Source of the DNA: Rudanella lutea DSM 19387
GTDB lineage: Bacteria > Bacteroidota > Bacteroidia > Cytophagales > Spirosomataceae
Direction: 5' to 3'
Assembly (NCBI RefSeq): GCF_000383955.1
Contig: NZ_KB913013.1
Location: forward strand, 5,041,694-5,105,693
DNA length: 64,000 nt
Both the position numbers and the translations under genes were made by a program. Shown piece by piece: positions 33,824 to 42,994 of this stretch. Position 1 is the stretch's first letter, and every line of letters begins with the position of its first letter. The notes beneath the pieces are model-generated. The model ran no database searches. It was not told the origin of the DNA and saw only the letters and a list, made by a program, of their open reading frames with translations.

Positions 33824-35386
33824 CTAATGAGTAAGCGGGGCCGGGTCGGGTGCAACAGGCAGGTAGACGTTGAAAACGGTTCCCTTGCCTACTTCACTCG
33901 ACACGGTGATGGTGCCGCCGTGATTTTCGGCTACGCGTTTCGTCGTAGCCAGGCCGATACCCGTACCTGCGTACGTAGAGCGCCCATGCAGGCGGGTAAA
34001 CAGCCCGAATATTTTCTGAAAATTGTCTTTATCAATGCCAATGCCGTTGTCAGCAACACTTATTTCGGCGTATTGTAACTGGTGACCGAGGTTCGGCTCT
34101 GGTTGGTACGGGAGTTCCTCTTTTGGGAGCGTGCGGGCCGTGATCGTAACGCAGGGGGCCACTCCCGGAGCCACAAACTTGAGTGCGTTGGTAATCAGGT
34201 TCTGAAACAACTGGCGTAGTTGGGTTTCGTCGCCCGCTACCACCGGCATAGACGAACTTACCTCTACTAAAGCCCCTTTTTCCTGAATAACCAGCTCCAG
34301 GTCGCCTTGTACTCCTCGCAGAAGATCGCCTAAATTGACTGGGTAGAACGTCAGCAGGGGCGTGTTGATGCGGGAGAAACTGAGCAAAGACCGGATCAGC
34401 TCGTCCATCCGAATAGCCGCCGACTGCATCCGGGCGATCATGTCGCGGCCACCTTCATCGAGTGAGGGGGCATATCGGACATTGAGCATATCGCCAAAGG
34501 CCCGAATCTTGCGCAGGGGCTCCTGCAAATCGTGCGAGGCCACATAAGCAAACCGTTCGAGGCTCTCGTTGGACCGGTGCAATGACACGTTGGCCTGCTG
34601 CAACGCCTGCTGCTGGGCGTACTGCTCCGATACATTTTTGAAAACCGCCAGAACCATCACCACCTGCCCGCTCGGATTGCGTACCGGCCCGACGTATATC
34701 TCACACCGCAAGTTGTTCCAGTGGTCGGTAAAGTAGTGTTGCTCCCCGTCGAAAGCCGTGCTGATGTACCGCTGCCAGTCGATGCCGTATTTGGTTTCGA
34801 TGGCGTCCAGAAATCGCCGACCGACCAGCTCTTCGGCCTGATTGCTGATAAACAAACCAGGTAGCTGACCATTGGCAAGGGCAATTTTGCGGAAGAAATC
34901 AACCGCGACGACGCCCATCTCGGGTACGGTAGAGGAGAGTGCCTGAAACAGTATCGAGTCGCTGAGAAGGCTTTGTTGGGTTTGTTTCCACTCGGTAATG
35001 TCGTGAAACGAAACCACAGCGCAGCGGCTGTCGTCGAGGGGCTCAATACCCACATCGAACCAGGCGGCTATCCCCGACCGGCTGATGGAAGAAAAGATCT
35101 CACGGCGCGTGGGTTGCCCGGTACGAATAGCCCGCTCAATGTCGGACCACAGGGGGAAATTACCAGCGTCGGGGAACAGATCGTGCGCAAACCGCCCGGT
35201 CATTTCTTCTTTGGAGAGGCCAAACAGGCGTTCGGCCTGCTGGTTGGCCAGTTGGATCAGGAGCCGGGTAGCAGCCCCGCCCTGTTTTACAATTTCGTAC
35301 ACGAGCAGACCATTTGGAACTTTGTCCATGGCTTTCTGCCAAAGCGAGTGAGGGGTTATGTCGGCTCGTGTCGAGTGGTTATTCAT
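33824..35386 (-). CDS. PAS-domain sensor histidine kinase
   Basis: 520 residues, cytosolic (no membrane segments). The first PAS domain is about residues 20-130 (VPNGLLVYEIVKQGG, SKEEMTGRFAHDLFPD), the second about 150-260. The H-box FAYVASHDLQEPLRKIRAFGDML contains the phospho-accepting His. ATPase motifs follow: N box (FQNLITNALKF), D box (VADNGIGIDKDNFQKIF), and GTGIGLATTKRVAENHGGTI. It has no cognate response regulator beside it, so it is an orphan. The kinase core is nearly identical in motif to the second kinase at 40538-42865. Confidence 0.92.
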   Translation of the reverse strand: MNNHSTRADITPHSLWQKAMDKVPNGLLVYEIVKQGGAATRLLIQLANQQAERLFGLSKEEMTGRFAHDLFPDAGNFPLWSDIERAIRTGQPTRREIFSSISRSGIAAWFDVGIEPLDDSRCAVVSFHDITEWKQTQQSLLSDSILFQALSSTVPEMGVVAVDFFRKIALANGQLPGLFISNQAEELVGRRFLDAIETKYGIDWQRYISTAFDGEQHYFTDHWNNLRCEIYVGPVRNPSGQVVMVLAVFKNVSEQYAQQQALQQANVSLHRSNESLERFAYVASHDLQEPLRKIRAFGDMLNVRYAPSLDEGGRDMIARMQSAAIRMDELIRSLLSFSRINTPLLTFYPVNLGDLLRGVQGDLELVIQEKGALVEVSSSMPVVAGDETQLRQLFQNLITNALKFVAPGVAPCVTITARTLPKEELPYQPEPNLGHQLQYAEISVADNGIGIDKDNFQKIFGLFTRLHGRSTYAGTGIGLATTKRVAENHGGTITVSSEVGKGTVFNVYLPVAPDPAPLTH

Positions 35387-35562
35387 ACGTTGAAGAGCAC
35401 ACTGGCGTCGGATACTAATTTTGTAAAATTACAACGGGCGGAAGCAATGTGCTTGTAAACTTATTCAATAGTCCATTTAGGTTACGCCCAATGAGATGCA
35501 ATGGATCATCGTTTGGTTTAAAAACTGAAGTTGTTGTAATTTCGTCTAAATAATAGTCTGGA

Positions 35563-36519
35563 ATGGATAATCAACAACTATACGACGAGATCCCCTCGCT
35601 TGATCTGGCGGATTTCACCTCTGGAGACCCCGCCCGGAAAGCGGCTTTTGTGCAGGCACTCGGCAACGCATTCAATAATATCGGGTTCGTAGCGGTTAAA
35701 AATCACGGACTTACCGACGAATTAACGAAAAATCTCTACGATTCGGTACAGGAGTTTTTCAAGGCCGATGATGCGGTCAAGAAGAAATACGAACATCCCG
35801 AACTCAACGGACAGCGCGGGTATGTAGGTAAAGGACGCGAGCGTGCCAAAGGCGCTACCGTCGCCGATCTGAAAGAGTTTTACCACATTGGTCAGCCCGA
35901 ACCCGTGGGCGATATGCCCGCCAACGTATTGCCCGAAGAATACCCGAACTTCGGCAAATACACCATCGAAACCTACCGTACGTTGGAGAATACCGGGCGG
36001 CAGCTGCTGCGGGCCATTGCGATCTATCTCGAATTGCCCGAGAACTACTTCGACGATAAAGTATCGAACGGCGACAGCATCCTGCGGGCGTTGCATTACT
36101 TTCCTCTCGACCCCGTCACTACACCCGACGGTGCCGTTCGGGCGGCTGCACATGGCGATATTAACCTGATTACGCTGCTGATGGGAGCCTCGGCCGATGG
36201 CCTAGAGGTACTGCGTCGGGATGGAAAATGGATTGCCATTACGGCCCTGCCCGACCAGATTATTGTCAACGTGGGCGATATGCTCGACCGGCTTACCAAC
36301 CACAAACTGAAGTCGACGATTCACCAGGTTGTGAATCCACCCCGCGAAAAAATGGCGACTTCTCGTTACTCGATTCCGTTTTTCATGCACCCCCGTGGCG
36401 ATATGGACCTGACCTGTCTGGAGTCGTGCATTGATGCCGAACACCCGAAACTGTACACCGACATGACAGCCGGTGAGTTCCTGAACGAGCGCCTGATTGA
36501 GTTAGGGCTCAAGAAGTAA
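35563..36519 (+). CDS. Isopenicillin-N-synthase-like 2-oxoglutarate/Fe(II) oxygenase
   Basis: 318 residues. The DIOX_N domain SLDLADFTSGDPARKAAFVQALGNAFNNIGFVAVKNHG is followed by the oxygenase domain: the first His and Asp in VRAAAHGDINLITLL, the distal His in LKSTIHQVVNP, and RYSIPFF (the R-x-S that holds 2-oxoglutarate). The family is used in natural-product, hormone and general hydroxylation reactions; no biosynthetic cluster is nearby, so the product is unknown. A terminator hairpin follows at 36531. Confidence 0.88.
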   Translation: MDNQQLYDEIPSLDLADFTSGDPARKAAFVQALGNAFNNIGFVAVKNHGLTDELTKNLYDSVQEFFKADDAVKKKYEHPELNGQRGYVGKGRERAKGATVADLKEFYHIGQPEPVGDMPANVLPEEYPNFGKYTIETYRTLENTGRQLLRAIAIYLELPENYFDDKVSNGDSILRALHYFPLDPVTTPDGAVRAAAHGDINLITLLMGASADGLEVLRRDGKWIAITALPDQIIVNVGDMLDRLTNHKLKSTIHQVVNPPREKMATSRYSIPFFMHPRGDMDLTCLESCIDAEHPKLYTDMTAGEFLNERLIELGLKK

Positions 36520-36530
36520 CGTATTCTGTT

Positions 36531-36592
36531 GCCAAACCTGCAAGCCCGTCGGTTCATACCGTTTTCGAGGCCTTGCGGGTTTGGCTTTATTA
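36531..36592 (+). terminator. Terminator of the oxygenase gene
   Basis: GCCAAACCTGCAAG and its partner ending CTTGCGGGTTTGGC (13 of 14 pairs, one G-U) are followed by TTTATTAC. It also falls inside the spurious N-terminal extension of the chromate-transporter frame. Confidence 0.65.
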
Positions 36593-36666
36593 CAGGTTTT
36601 GTCGGATTCCGGTTTATATCTGACTACTCTTTCCGCCTGCTTCCAGCCCACACGGATGCGCTACGA

Positions 36667-37869
36667 ATGATCAACTACCTCCCTCATCTGAAGCCGGTGC
36701 GCAAGATTCGGTACATCATCTTTTTGAAAGATGTGTTGATTCTGGCGTTGACCACCTTCGGGGGGCCGCAGGTGCATCTGGCCATGATGTTTGATCGGTT
36801 CGTGAAAAAACGGGGCTACCTGACGGAAGATGAACTGATGGAGTTAAACGCACTTTGTCAGATTTTGCCGGGGCCTACCTCCACGCAAACTGTTACGGCC
36901 CTGGGGTTCAAAATTGGTGGGCCTAACCTGGCGTACCTTACCCTTCTGATCTGGTGCCTGCCCGCCGTGGCTATCATGACCGCCTTCGGTATGATGGTGG
37001 GCTATTTGCAGGAAGAGCATCAGTCGCTGCGATTTGCCCGATTTATTCAACCCATGGCGGTGGGGTTTCTGATTGTAGCCGGGTACCGAATTGCCCGCAA
37101 AGTCATTAAAACCCAGAGCGGGCTGATGCTGGCTATTCTGGCCGCGCTAACAGCCTACGTTTTCCGGTCGCCCTATGTGACCCCAGTCGTGATTCTGGCC
37201 GGAGGCCTTACCACCGCCCTCACCTACGAAAAGCAGACGGTGATGGAGAAAAAGCCCATTCGGATCGAGTGGGCCAATTTTTTTCTGTGGCTCGGTGTGC
37301 TGGTTGGGGCGGCTATTTTGGGGGCCGTAACCCAGTTACTGCCGGTTCGGTTGTTCGAAAACTTCTACCGTAACGGCAGCCTGGTGTTTGGTGGGGGGCA
37401 GGTGCTTACGCCCATGCTCTACAATGAGTTTGTGGCGTTTAAACACTACCTCAGCCGCGAGGAGTTTTTGTCGGGTTTGGGTATGGCGCAGGCCATTCCG
37501 GGGCCGGTGTTTGCGTTTGCCTCGTACGTGGGGGCGCTCTCGATGCGGTCGGAGGGGACGTACGGACAACTGATCGGTAGTGCCGTATCCACGGCGGGTA
37601 TTTTTCTGCCCGGTACGTTTCTTATCTTCTTTGTGTACCGGTTCTGGAATCAACTAAAGCGGTACCGGGCGGTGCGGGCCTCGCTCGATGGCATCAATGC
37701 CGCAAGCACCGGGCTCACGGCGGCAGCCGCTTTGGCCCTTTTTGAGCCAATGGCCCCCAATTGGCCGATGGTGGCTACCGTGCTGGGTACAATTCTGGTG
37801 CTCGAACTCACCAAACTGCCCCCGTTTCTGCTCATCATGGCCGGTTTGGTGCTGGGTGTTTTGTTGTAA
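36667..37869 (+). CDS. chrA: Chromate transporter (CHR family)
   Basis: 400 residues from MINYLPHLKPVRKI (ATG 36667); the frame upstream to 36529 crosses the terminator. There are two CHR halves, each with the signature: first TTFGGPQVHLAMMFDRFVKKRGYLTEDELMELNALCQILPGPTSTQ; second LVFGGGQVLTPMLYNEFV, SREEFLSGLGMAQAIPGPVFAFA. About 10-12 membrane helices. Chromate efflux is the usual assignment; other oxyanions are possible. It is transcribed alone. Confidence 0.9.
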   Translation: MINYLPHLKPVRKIRYIIFLKDVLILALTTFGGPQVHLAMMFDRFVKKRGYLTEDELMELNALCQILPGPTSTQTVTALGFKIGGPNLAYLTLLIWCLPAVAIMTAFGMMVGYLQEEHQSLRFARFIQPMAVGFLIVAGYRIARKVIKTQSGLMLAILAALTAYVFRSPYVTPVVILAGGLTTALTYEKQTVMEKKPIRIEWANFFLWLGVLVGAAILGAVTQLLPVRLFENFYRNGSLVFGGGQVLTPMLYNEFVAFKHYLSREEFLSGLGMAQAIPGPVFAFASYVGALSMRSEGTYGQLIGSAVSTAGIFLPGTFLIFFVYRFWNQLKRYRAVRASLDGINAASTGLTAAAALALFEPMAPNWPMVATVLGTILVLELTKLPPFLLIMAGLVLGVLL

Positions 37870-37914
37870 CGTTTCTTCGCTCGCGTTCCTGTCGCGCTGT
37901 CAGGGCTCTGACCG

Positions 37915-39270
37915 CTATTCTTCACGTTTGTCCAACTCCCCGGCAATCAGATTCCGCAGAGCTTCATGTGGGCGCGGGGCGGCCATCGGTAGGGTAGGCC
38001 GGGGGGCCTTGGTATGGGGCTGATTGCTCAAATAGTTTGTTTTCACCTGCTGCTGCTCGCCTTCGCTCAGGGTTCGGCGGGCTACGGCCCCCTTCTGGAA
38101 ACCGTCGGTGAAATTGGCAATTCGGCTATCGGTCTGAGCCAATCGACATTCGGCCAGCATGTCGTCGATTTCTACATGCAGAGCCTGCTGCCGGGCCGAC
38201 AGTTCGGCCGGGTCGGGGGTGAGGGCCAGTTCGTGTTCCAGCACCGCCTTGCGCGTGAGGTGCCCCGCCAGCATCGACTCGGCGGGTTCGAGTTCCTGTT
38301 GTACCCGGCGCAACCGCTTCCGGATTTGGCGCAGCCGCCAGTCGGCCTGGAGCCAGCGAAACCAAAAGGCCGATAGAACCGGTAGTCCAATGCCCAGACA
38401 GACCGCCCCCGCCAACGCAAACAAGAGCCCACTGAGGACAAACGAAAGCAGAGCCCACGGGCTATTCACCAACGTCAAATTCAGCTCACTCGATTGTTGA
38501 AGTTGTTTTTCAATCCGGGCGAGCAGGGCTGGGTCGGCTGCAACGGCGCCATCACCATCGGCCGAAAGGCTGCTTTGCTGCATTTGTCGGATCGATTTGT
38601 TGATGGCCGATTTGAGCTGGTCGGTACGGTAAGCTTCGTACCGAAACCACCCCAGAACGGCCAGGGTCAGCATTGCGAAGATGGCCAACCCGATCTTGAA
38701 CCGCCCGTACCGACGCCCTTGCCCAACCGGGTCGCGCTGATAGGGTTGCTCCACCAGCCGGTCGTAAGCTGGTTTGAGCAGAATGGATACCATAGCCAAC
38801 CCCACGGCAAAGGCCCAGGCCTCGGTAGTGTTACGGATATTGAGGGCGTAGGCCACAATCTCGTGGGAGATAATCAGGTCGCCGGCCAGAAACGAAATCC
38901 CTGCCACCAGAAACAGCAAGCCCGCCAGCAATGAGTATTCGGGCGTGTGCTTGGCCCGGCGCTGCTGAAGTTCGGTCCGTTCGGTCAGTAGGGTGTCCCG
39001 CTCGGCTTCGAGCCCCTCAACCCGCTTGGCGGCTACGCTCACATGTAGCAGGTGCTCCTGCAACTGAGCAAACGCCGTTTTGCGGGCAACCGTTGCCTCG
39101 CCCAACTGCCCCTGAATCTGCTCGATCGTGGCCCGTTTCTCGGCGATGCGCTCGTTGAGCCAATCCAGATTGACCTGACTCGACAGATAGCCCTCGTAGG
39201 CGTCGGGGGTGACGCCCTCAACGCCACTGCTGTAGCCATGCTGAAAGTCAGGTTGGTTCGTTGGTTCCAT
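37915..39270 (-). CDS. Coiled-coil membrane protein, second of an unrecognised pair
   Basis: 451 residues. Coiled coil at about 35-105 (LDWLNERIAEKRATIEQIQ... LEAERDTLLTERTELQQRR). Membrane helices at about 112-130 (LLAGLLFLVAGISFLAGD), 150-165, 200-215 (FKIGLAIFAMLTLAVLGWF) and 270-300 (LSFVLSGLLFALAGAVCLGIGLPVL). A second coiled coil (RLRQIRKRLRRVQQELEPAE) and a basic, proline-rich C-terminus follow. No family is recognised. The gene just upstream on this strand has the same layout (coiled coil-TM-coiled coil), separated by 149 bases holding a word-repeat element. The two probably form a complex downstream of the histidine kinase; that is inference. Confidence 0.6.
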   Translation of the reverse strand: MEPTNQPDFQHGYSSGVEGVTPDAYEGYLSSQVNLDWLNERIAEKRATIEQIQGQLGEATVARKTAFAQLQEHLLHVSVAAKRVEGLEAERDTLLTERTELQQRRAKHTPEYSLLAGLLFLVAGISFLAGDLIISHEIVAYALNIRNTTEAWAFAVGLAMVSILLKPAYDRLVEQPYQRDPVGQGRRYGRFKIGLAIFAMLTLAVLGWFRYEAYRTDQLKSAINKSIRQMQQSSLSADGDGAVAADPALLARIEKQLQQSSELNLTLVNSPWALLSFVLSGLLFALAGAVCLGIGLPVLSAFWFRWLQADWRLRQIRKRLRRVQQELEPAESMLAGHLTRKAVLEHELALTPDPAELSARQQALHVEIDDMLAECRLAQTDSRIANFTDGFQKGAVARRTLSEGEQQQVKTNYLSNQPHTKAPRPTLPMAAPRPHEALRNLIAGELDKREE

Positions 39271-39291
39271 GCGTAGGGTTTCTTTCGTTGG

Positions 39292-39420
39292 TTTTTAGTT
39301 TTTAGCGGCCGGCGTTCCGGTTTCTGGTTTTTAGTGGTCGGCGTTCGGGTTTTTGTTCAATAGATTTTTCGTTCCGACCAGTCTGCTTCCAACTAAAAAC
39401 CCTAAACCCTAAACCCTATT
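39292..39420. repeat. Inverted TTTTTAG / CCCTAAA heptamer element
   Basis: Left: TTTTTAG twice in register (39292-39305), then TTTTTAG again at 39328-39334, each followed by a similar (C/T)GGC(C)GGCGTTC segment. Right: CTAAAAA, CCCTAAA, CCCTAAA, CCCTATT (39393-39420), four 7-base words in register and complementary to the left words. On the minus strand the right side reads like a telomere repeat by coincidence. Confidence 0.75.
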
Positions 39421-40490
39421 TACGATTCGCCCAGAATTGCCCGGCGTTGCGCGTCACTCAGGCGGTCTTTCACCGATCGGGCCAGGTTAAACTCACTCTC
39501 GAACAGGCGTACCAGCATATCGCGCCGGGCGTTGAGCCGGTCACGCTCAGCTTCGGCGCGGGTCAGGTCGGGCAAAATTTGCCATTTCTGCGCCCGAAAC
39601 TGATCCATTTCTTGCCGTAAGAATTTGGTTTCGGTTTCGTAGCGGATGGTAAAGGCGCGTTGATCGCGGAGGAGTTGCCGGTTGGCCGAGTACGCTCTGA
39701 GGTCGTCGCGTAACACCGTCAGCAAACCCAGCAGTAGCTTTCCGCCAAACAGAAACAGACCCAGCACAAACAGGCCCAGGGCCGAGGCCATTGGAGCCGA
39801 CTGGCTCTGGAGCGCCATCATCCAAACAAAGCCAGCTGATACTACCGGCAGGGCAATCTCTTCGAGCACTCGCCGAACCGACAATTGGCCCGCCGGGTCG
39901 TGAAACAACGACGTCCGGCTAAACAGGCCAAACATTCCAGCCAGAAAAACACCCCCCGCGATAAACGTTGTGTGGGTGGGGTAGGCAGTCTGTAAAGCCG
40001 TTTCGATCAAAAAGTAATTGCCCACACACATAGCGCAGGCCAGTAGCAGCCCAACCACGGTGCGCGGCAACTGGTGTTCGGCCGGTGGTTGGTTACGCAG
40101 CGTGGTGTACTGTTGCTCCAGTTCGGCGAGGCTGTTTTCACGTTGGCCAATAAACAGGTTTAGCTCCCCGATTTTCTCGTTGTACTGCTCAATCTGCCGT
40201 TCGAGACCAGCCGTTTGGTGGGCAAAGAACGTTCGGATGACGGCCGTTTTTTCTTCGGGCCGGGCCTCCGATAACCCAAAAATAACCCCCTCGTCGCACA
40301 GGAGCCGCTCATCGGTGAGCCAGTCGGGGGCCGTCTGCGGCACAACCGGAAGCGTAGCCACCGGGGGCACCGGGGCGGGCGGGGCTACCATAGCCACTGT
40401 AGCCGATGCCAGACCAGCCTCCGGGGGAGATGGTGCTTCGGGTACGGGGGTGGGCCGACCAGACCGGAAAAGACGTCCTAAAAATGTCAT
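39420..40490 (-). CDS. Coiled-coil membrane protein, first of an unrecognised pair
   Basis: 356 residues. A proline/alanine-rich N-terminus (residues 1-55), then GVIFGLSEARPEEKTAVIRTFFAHQTAGLERQIEQYNEKIGELNLFIGQRENSLAELEQQYTTLRN, a long coiled coil. Membrane helices follow at about 140-160 (TVVGLLLACAMCVGNYFLI), 168-190, 210-228 and 235-258 (ASALGLFVLGLFLFGGKLLLGLLTVL), then a second coiled coil rich in Arg/Glu (ETKFLRQEMDQFRAQ). No known domain. Position between the multi-PAS kinase and the second coiled-coil protein suggests one operon. Confidence 0.6.
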   Translation of the reverse strand: MTFLGRLFRSGRPTPVPEAPSPPEAGLASATVAMVAPPAPVPPVATLPVVPQTAPDWLTDERLLCDEGVIFGLSEARPEEKTAVIRTFFAHQTAGLERQIEQYNEKIGELNLFIGQRENSLAELEQQYTTLRNQPPAEHQLPRTVVGLLLACAMCVGNYFLIETALQTAYPTHTTFIAGGVFLAGMFGLFSRTSLFHDPAGQLSVRRVLEEIALPVVSAGFVWMMALQSQSAPMASALGLFVLGLFLFGGKLLLGLLTVLRDDLRAYSANRQLLRDQRAFTIRYETETKFLRQEMDQFRAQKWQILPDLTRAEAERDRLNARRDMLVRLFESEFNLARSVKDRLSDAQRRAILGES

Positions 40491-40537
40491 GGCGCAAAAA
40501 AAGCGAATTGGGCGTAAAGGGCAAGAAACGGGCTCGT

Positions 40538-42865
40538 TTAAGCCGGTTGAATGGGCAGATAAACCGTGAAGGTGGCACCCTCGCCCAACCGACTCTGGGC
40601 GGTGATGGTTCCTCCGTGGTTTTCGGCAACGCGCCGACAGATGGCCAGCCCGATGCCCGAACCCGCAAACTGAGCCGGGCTATGCAGTCGCTGAAACACC
40701 TGAAAAACCCGGTCGGTGTACTGTTCGTCGAATCCGATACCGTTGTCCTGAATATGGATAACCGCCATAGGGCCTTTGGTCGGGTTGTGTACCTTGGCCT
40801 GCACATTCGGGGCCAGGTCGTTCCAGGGTTTCGTTTCGCCAAAGACCCGGACTATGGGTTTAACGCCCGAACGCCCGAATTTGATGGCGTTGGAGAGCAG
40901 ATTTTGAAATAATTGTTCCAACTGAACCGGGTCGCCCGGAATATCGGGTAGCGGTTCGATCTGAATCTGAGCCCCGCTTTCTTCAATCGGTACGTACAGA
41001 TTATCAACCGCTTCGGTTACAAGCTGATTGAGAGAGGCCGTACTACGCTTTTCGGGATGCACACTGATGCGGGAGTAGGTGAGCAGATCCCGGATCAGCA
41101 GCGACATCCGACGGGCGGCTGTTTGCATGCGCGTAATCATGTCGTTGGCTTCGGGGGGGAGCGTACGGCCGTAAGTTTCGCTCAGCATATCGCCGAAAGC
41201 AATGATTTTGCGGAGCGGTTCCTGCAAATCGTGCGAGGCCACGTAGGCAAACTGTTGCAGGTTCTCGTTGGAGCGCATCAGGTCGAGGTTGGCGCGCTGT
41301 AGAAAATGATTCTGACGTTCCAGCTCCAGCTCCGCTAGCTTACGTTTTGTAATATCCGACACGGCAATCAAAACGCCGTCGCCCTGCTTCACAATGCGGG
41401 TGTCGAACCAGCCATCGGCAGGCCCCTGATTCCCGTTTAGCTCTTTCTGGAACGGTTCGCCGGTAGCAATGACCTGCTTAAATACGTCGATCAGTTCGGG
41501 GGAGTCGGGGCAGTCTTCTGCTCGAATCCGGTTGTCCGATTCGCTTTCGGTAGGGAGCTGGGCAATCTGGGCGATGGCTTCGTTGGACATGACCCAGTGA
41601 AAATCGATAATGGCCTGTTGGTCGTCCCGAACGGCCTCAATCAGCCCGATACCTACCTGTACGTTGTCGATCACTTTCCGCAGCAGCTCGCTTTGCTGCT
41701 GCGTAGCAAACTCGGCCTCCCGGATCGGGGTAATGTCGCTGAACGACGAAATAACCCGGTCATTGCCCAGGTACGAGAGTTGCGTATCGACCCATTTTCG
41801 CGCGCCCTCAATCAGAATGCTGTACTCAAACCGTTGGATTTGTTTGGTCTCCACCACCGATTCGTAGCGCGGGAATAGCGTTTCGTACTGTTGCTGGGGA
41901 AAAATGACCGAAGCCAGTTGCCCAATCGTAGCCGACCGTTGCCGACGGCTGGTGAGCAAAGCCACCGCGTTGGCCTCAACAATCTTGAAGTCCACGATTT
42001 GGCCTGCCTTGTCGCGGATAGCCTCCGACACAAACACACCCGCCGGAATGGCGTCCAGAATCCCCTCCAGGGTTTCGGTTTGCTGTTTAAGCGCCAGTTC
42101 AGTTTGTTTGCGTTTGGTGGCTTCGTTGACCGTTACAATGATGCTATTGTCGAACTGGGCCACAAAAAACTCGTACCAGTTGGGTCCGATATGCCGTTCG
42201 AACCGGGCGTGTTCGCCGGTTTGGGCGACTCGGGTATAGTGCCGGAAAATGGCCGTCTCGCGGAAGTTCTGAAAAATGGCCGACAGAGGCTTCTGGTAGG
42301 CATCCTCTTCCGAAACGTTCATCCAGTTGAAGGCCAGTTGATTGGCCCTTATTAGCTGGAAGTCAACGATTTGTCCGGCTTCGTTGAAGATGGTCCGGTG
42401 CAGGGCAATAGCACTGGGGGCTGTCTGAATCATCCGGTCCAGCAACTCATTCTGCTGTTTTTCGAGCAGGTCGCGTTGTTTAGACAGGGTAATGTCGATG
42501 TAGCTGGCTACCACACCCCCTTCGATCGGGGTAATCCGGACAGTGTACGAATGCAGGGCATTGTCGAGGCTGCGCCGGGAGTCGGTGTCGTACTGAACCG
42601 CTCGGCCGCTCTCAACCGCCAACGCACATTGTCGAAACAGATACAGGCTGGGGTCGTGTTTCAACAGTTCCAGCAGCGACTGGTTCAGCAGCTCTTCGGT
42701 GGGGCGGTTGAAATCATTGCGCGCCTGTTCGTTTAGGGCGATTAACGTAAAGTCACTAATCTGGCCCGACTCGTTGTATACAGTTTTGTACACAATAGTG
42801 CCATTCAACGATGCATTGAGCAGCGTGTCTACTTGATTTATGCTGGCGCTGAATGAACTTGACAT
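40538..42865 (-). CDS. Multi-PAS sensor histidine kinase
   Basis: 775 residues from MSSSFSASINQVDTLLNASLNGT (ATG 42865; the frame to 42955 adds an implausible basic N-terminus). Four PAS domains by repeat pattern (about residues 10-115, 135-240, 260-370 and 385-500; each with the IVDF... and TKRK/ITKRK boundary motifs). The kinase core has FAYVASHDLQEPLRKIIAFGDML (H-box), LFQNLLSNAIKFGRSGVK, HIQDNGIGFDEQYTDRVFQVFQRLHS and GSGIGLAICRRVAENHGGTI. No transmembrane segment. Orphan by position. The two coiled-coil membrane genes follow on the same strand. Confidence 0.9.
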   Translation of the reverse strand: MSSSFSASINQVDTLLNASLNGTIVYKTVYNESGQISDFTLIALNEQARNDFNRPTEELLNQSLLELLKHDPSLYLFRQCALAVESGRAVQYDTDSRRSLDNALHSYTVRITPIEGGVVASYIDITLSKQRDLLEKQQNELLDRMIQTAPSAIALHRTIFNEAGQIVDFQLIRANQLAFNWMNVSEEDAYQKPLSAIFQNFRETAIFRHYTRVAQTGEHARFERHIGPNWYEFFVAQFDNSIIVTVNEATKRKQTELALKQQTETLEGILDAIPAGVFVSEAIRDKAGQIVDFKIVEANAVALLTSRRQRSATIGQLASVIFPQQQYETLFPRYESVVETKQIQRFEYSILIEGARKWVDTQLSYLGNDRVISSFSDITPIREAEFATQQQSELLRKVIDNVQVGIGLIEAVRDDQQAIIDFHWVMSNEAIAQIAQLPTESESDNRIRAEDCPDSPELIDVFKQVIATGEPFQKELNGNQGPADGWFDTRIVKQGDGVLIAVSDITKRKLAELELERQNHFLQRANLDLMRSNENLQQFAYVASHDLQEPLRKIIAFGDMLSETYGRTLPPEANDMITRMQTAARRMSLLIRDLLTYSRISVHPEKRSTASLNQLVTEAVDNLYVPIEESGAQIQIEPLPDIPGDPVQLEQLFQNLLSNAIKFGRSGVKPIVRVFGETKPWNDLAPNVQAKVHNPTKGPMAVIHIQDNGIGFDEQYTDRVFQVFQRLHSPAQFAGSGIGLAICRRVAENHGGTITAQSRLGEGATFTVYLPIQPA

Positions 42866-42966
42866 GTTACGGATTGAAGTTGAACAGGTTGGGATACGGT
42901 TGGGCAAACATACTGGTTTGTTCCTATTAATCCGCAGTGGCCGCCCGCGGACCAACCCTTTTTCTG

Positions 42967-42974
42967 TATCTTTG
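42967..42974 (+). promoter_or_regulatory. -7 box for the sulfite-oxidase unit
   Basis: TATCTTTG, a TAnnTTTG match 21 bases before the ATG. The -33 region is unclear. Confidence 0.45.
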
Positions 42975-42994
42975 GTGGACAGATTTTAATTCGT

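Noticed and set aside
36529-36666. N-terminal extension of the chromate transporter
   Set aside because: The stretch overlaps the terminator hairpin of the preceding gene and adds residues foreign to the family.
39393-39420. Telomere-like CCCTAAA repeats
   Set aside because: Only two exact units within a larger heptamer inverted element in a bacterial operon; no telomere context.
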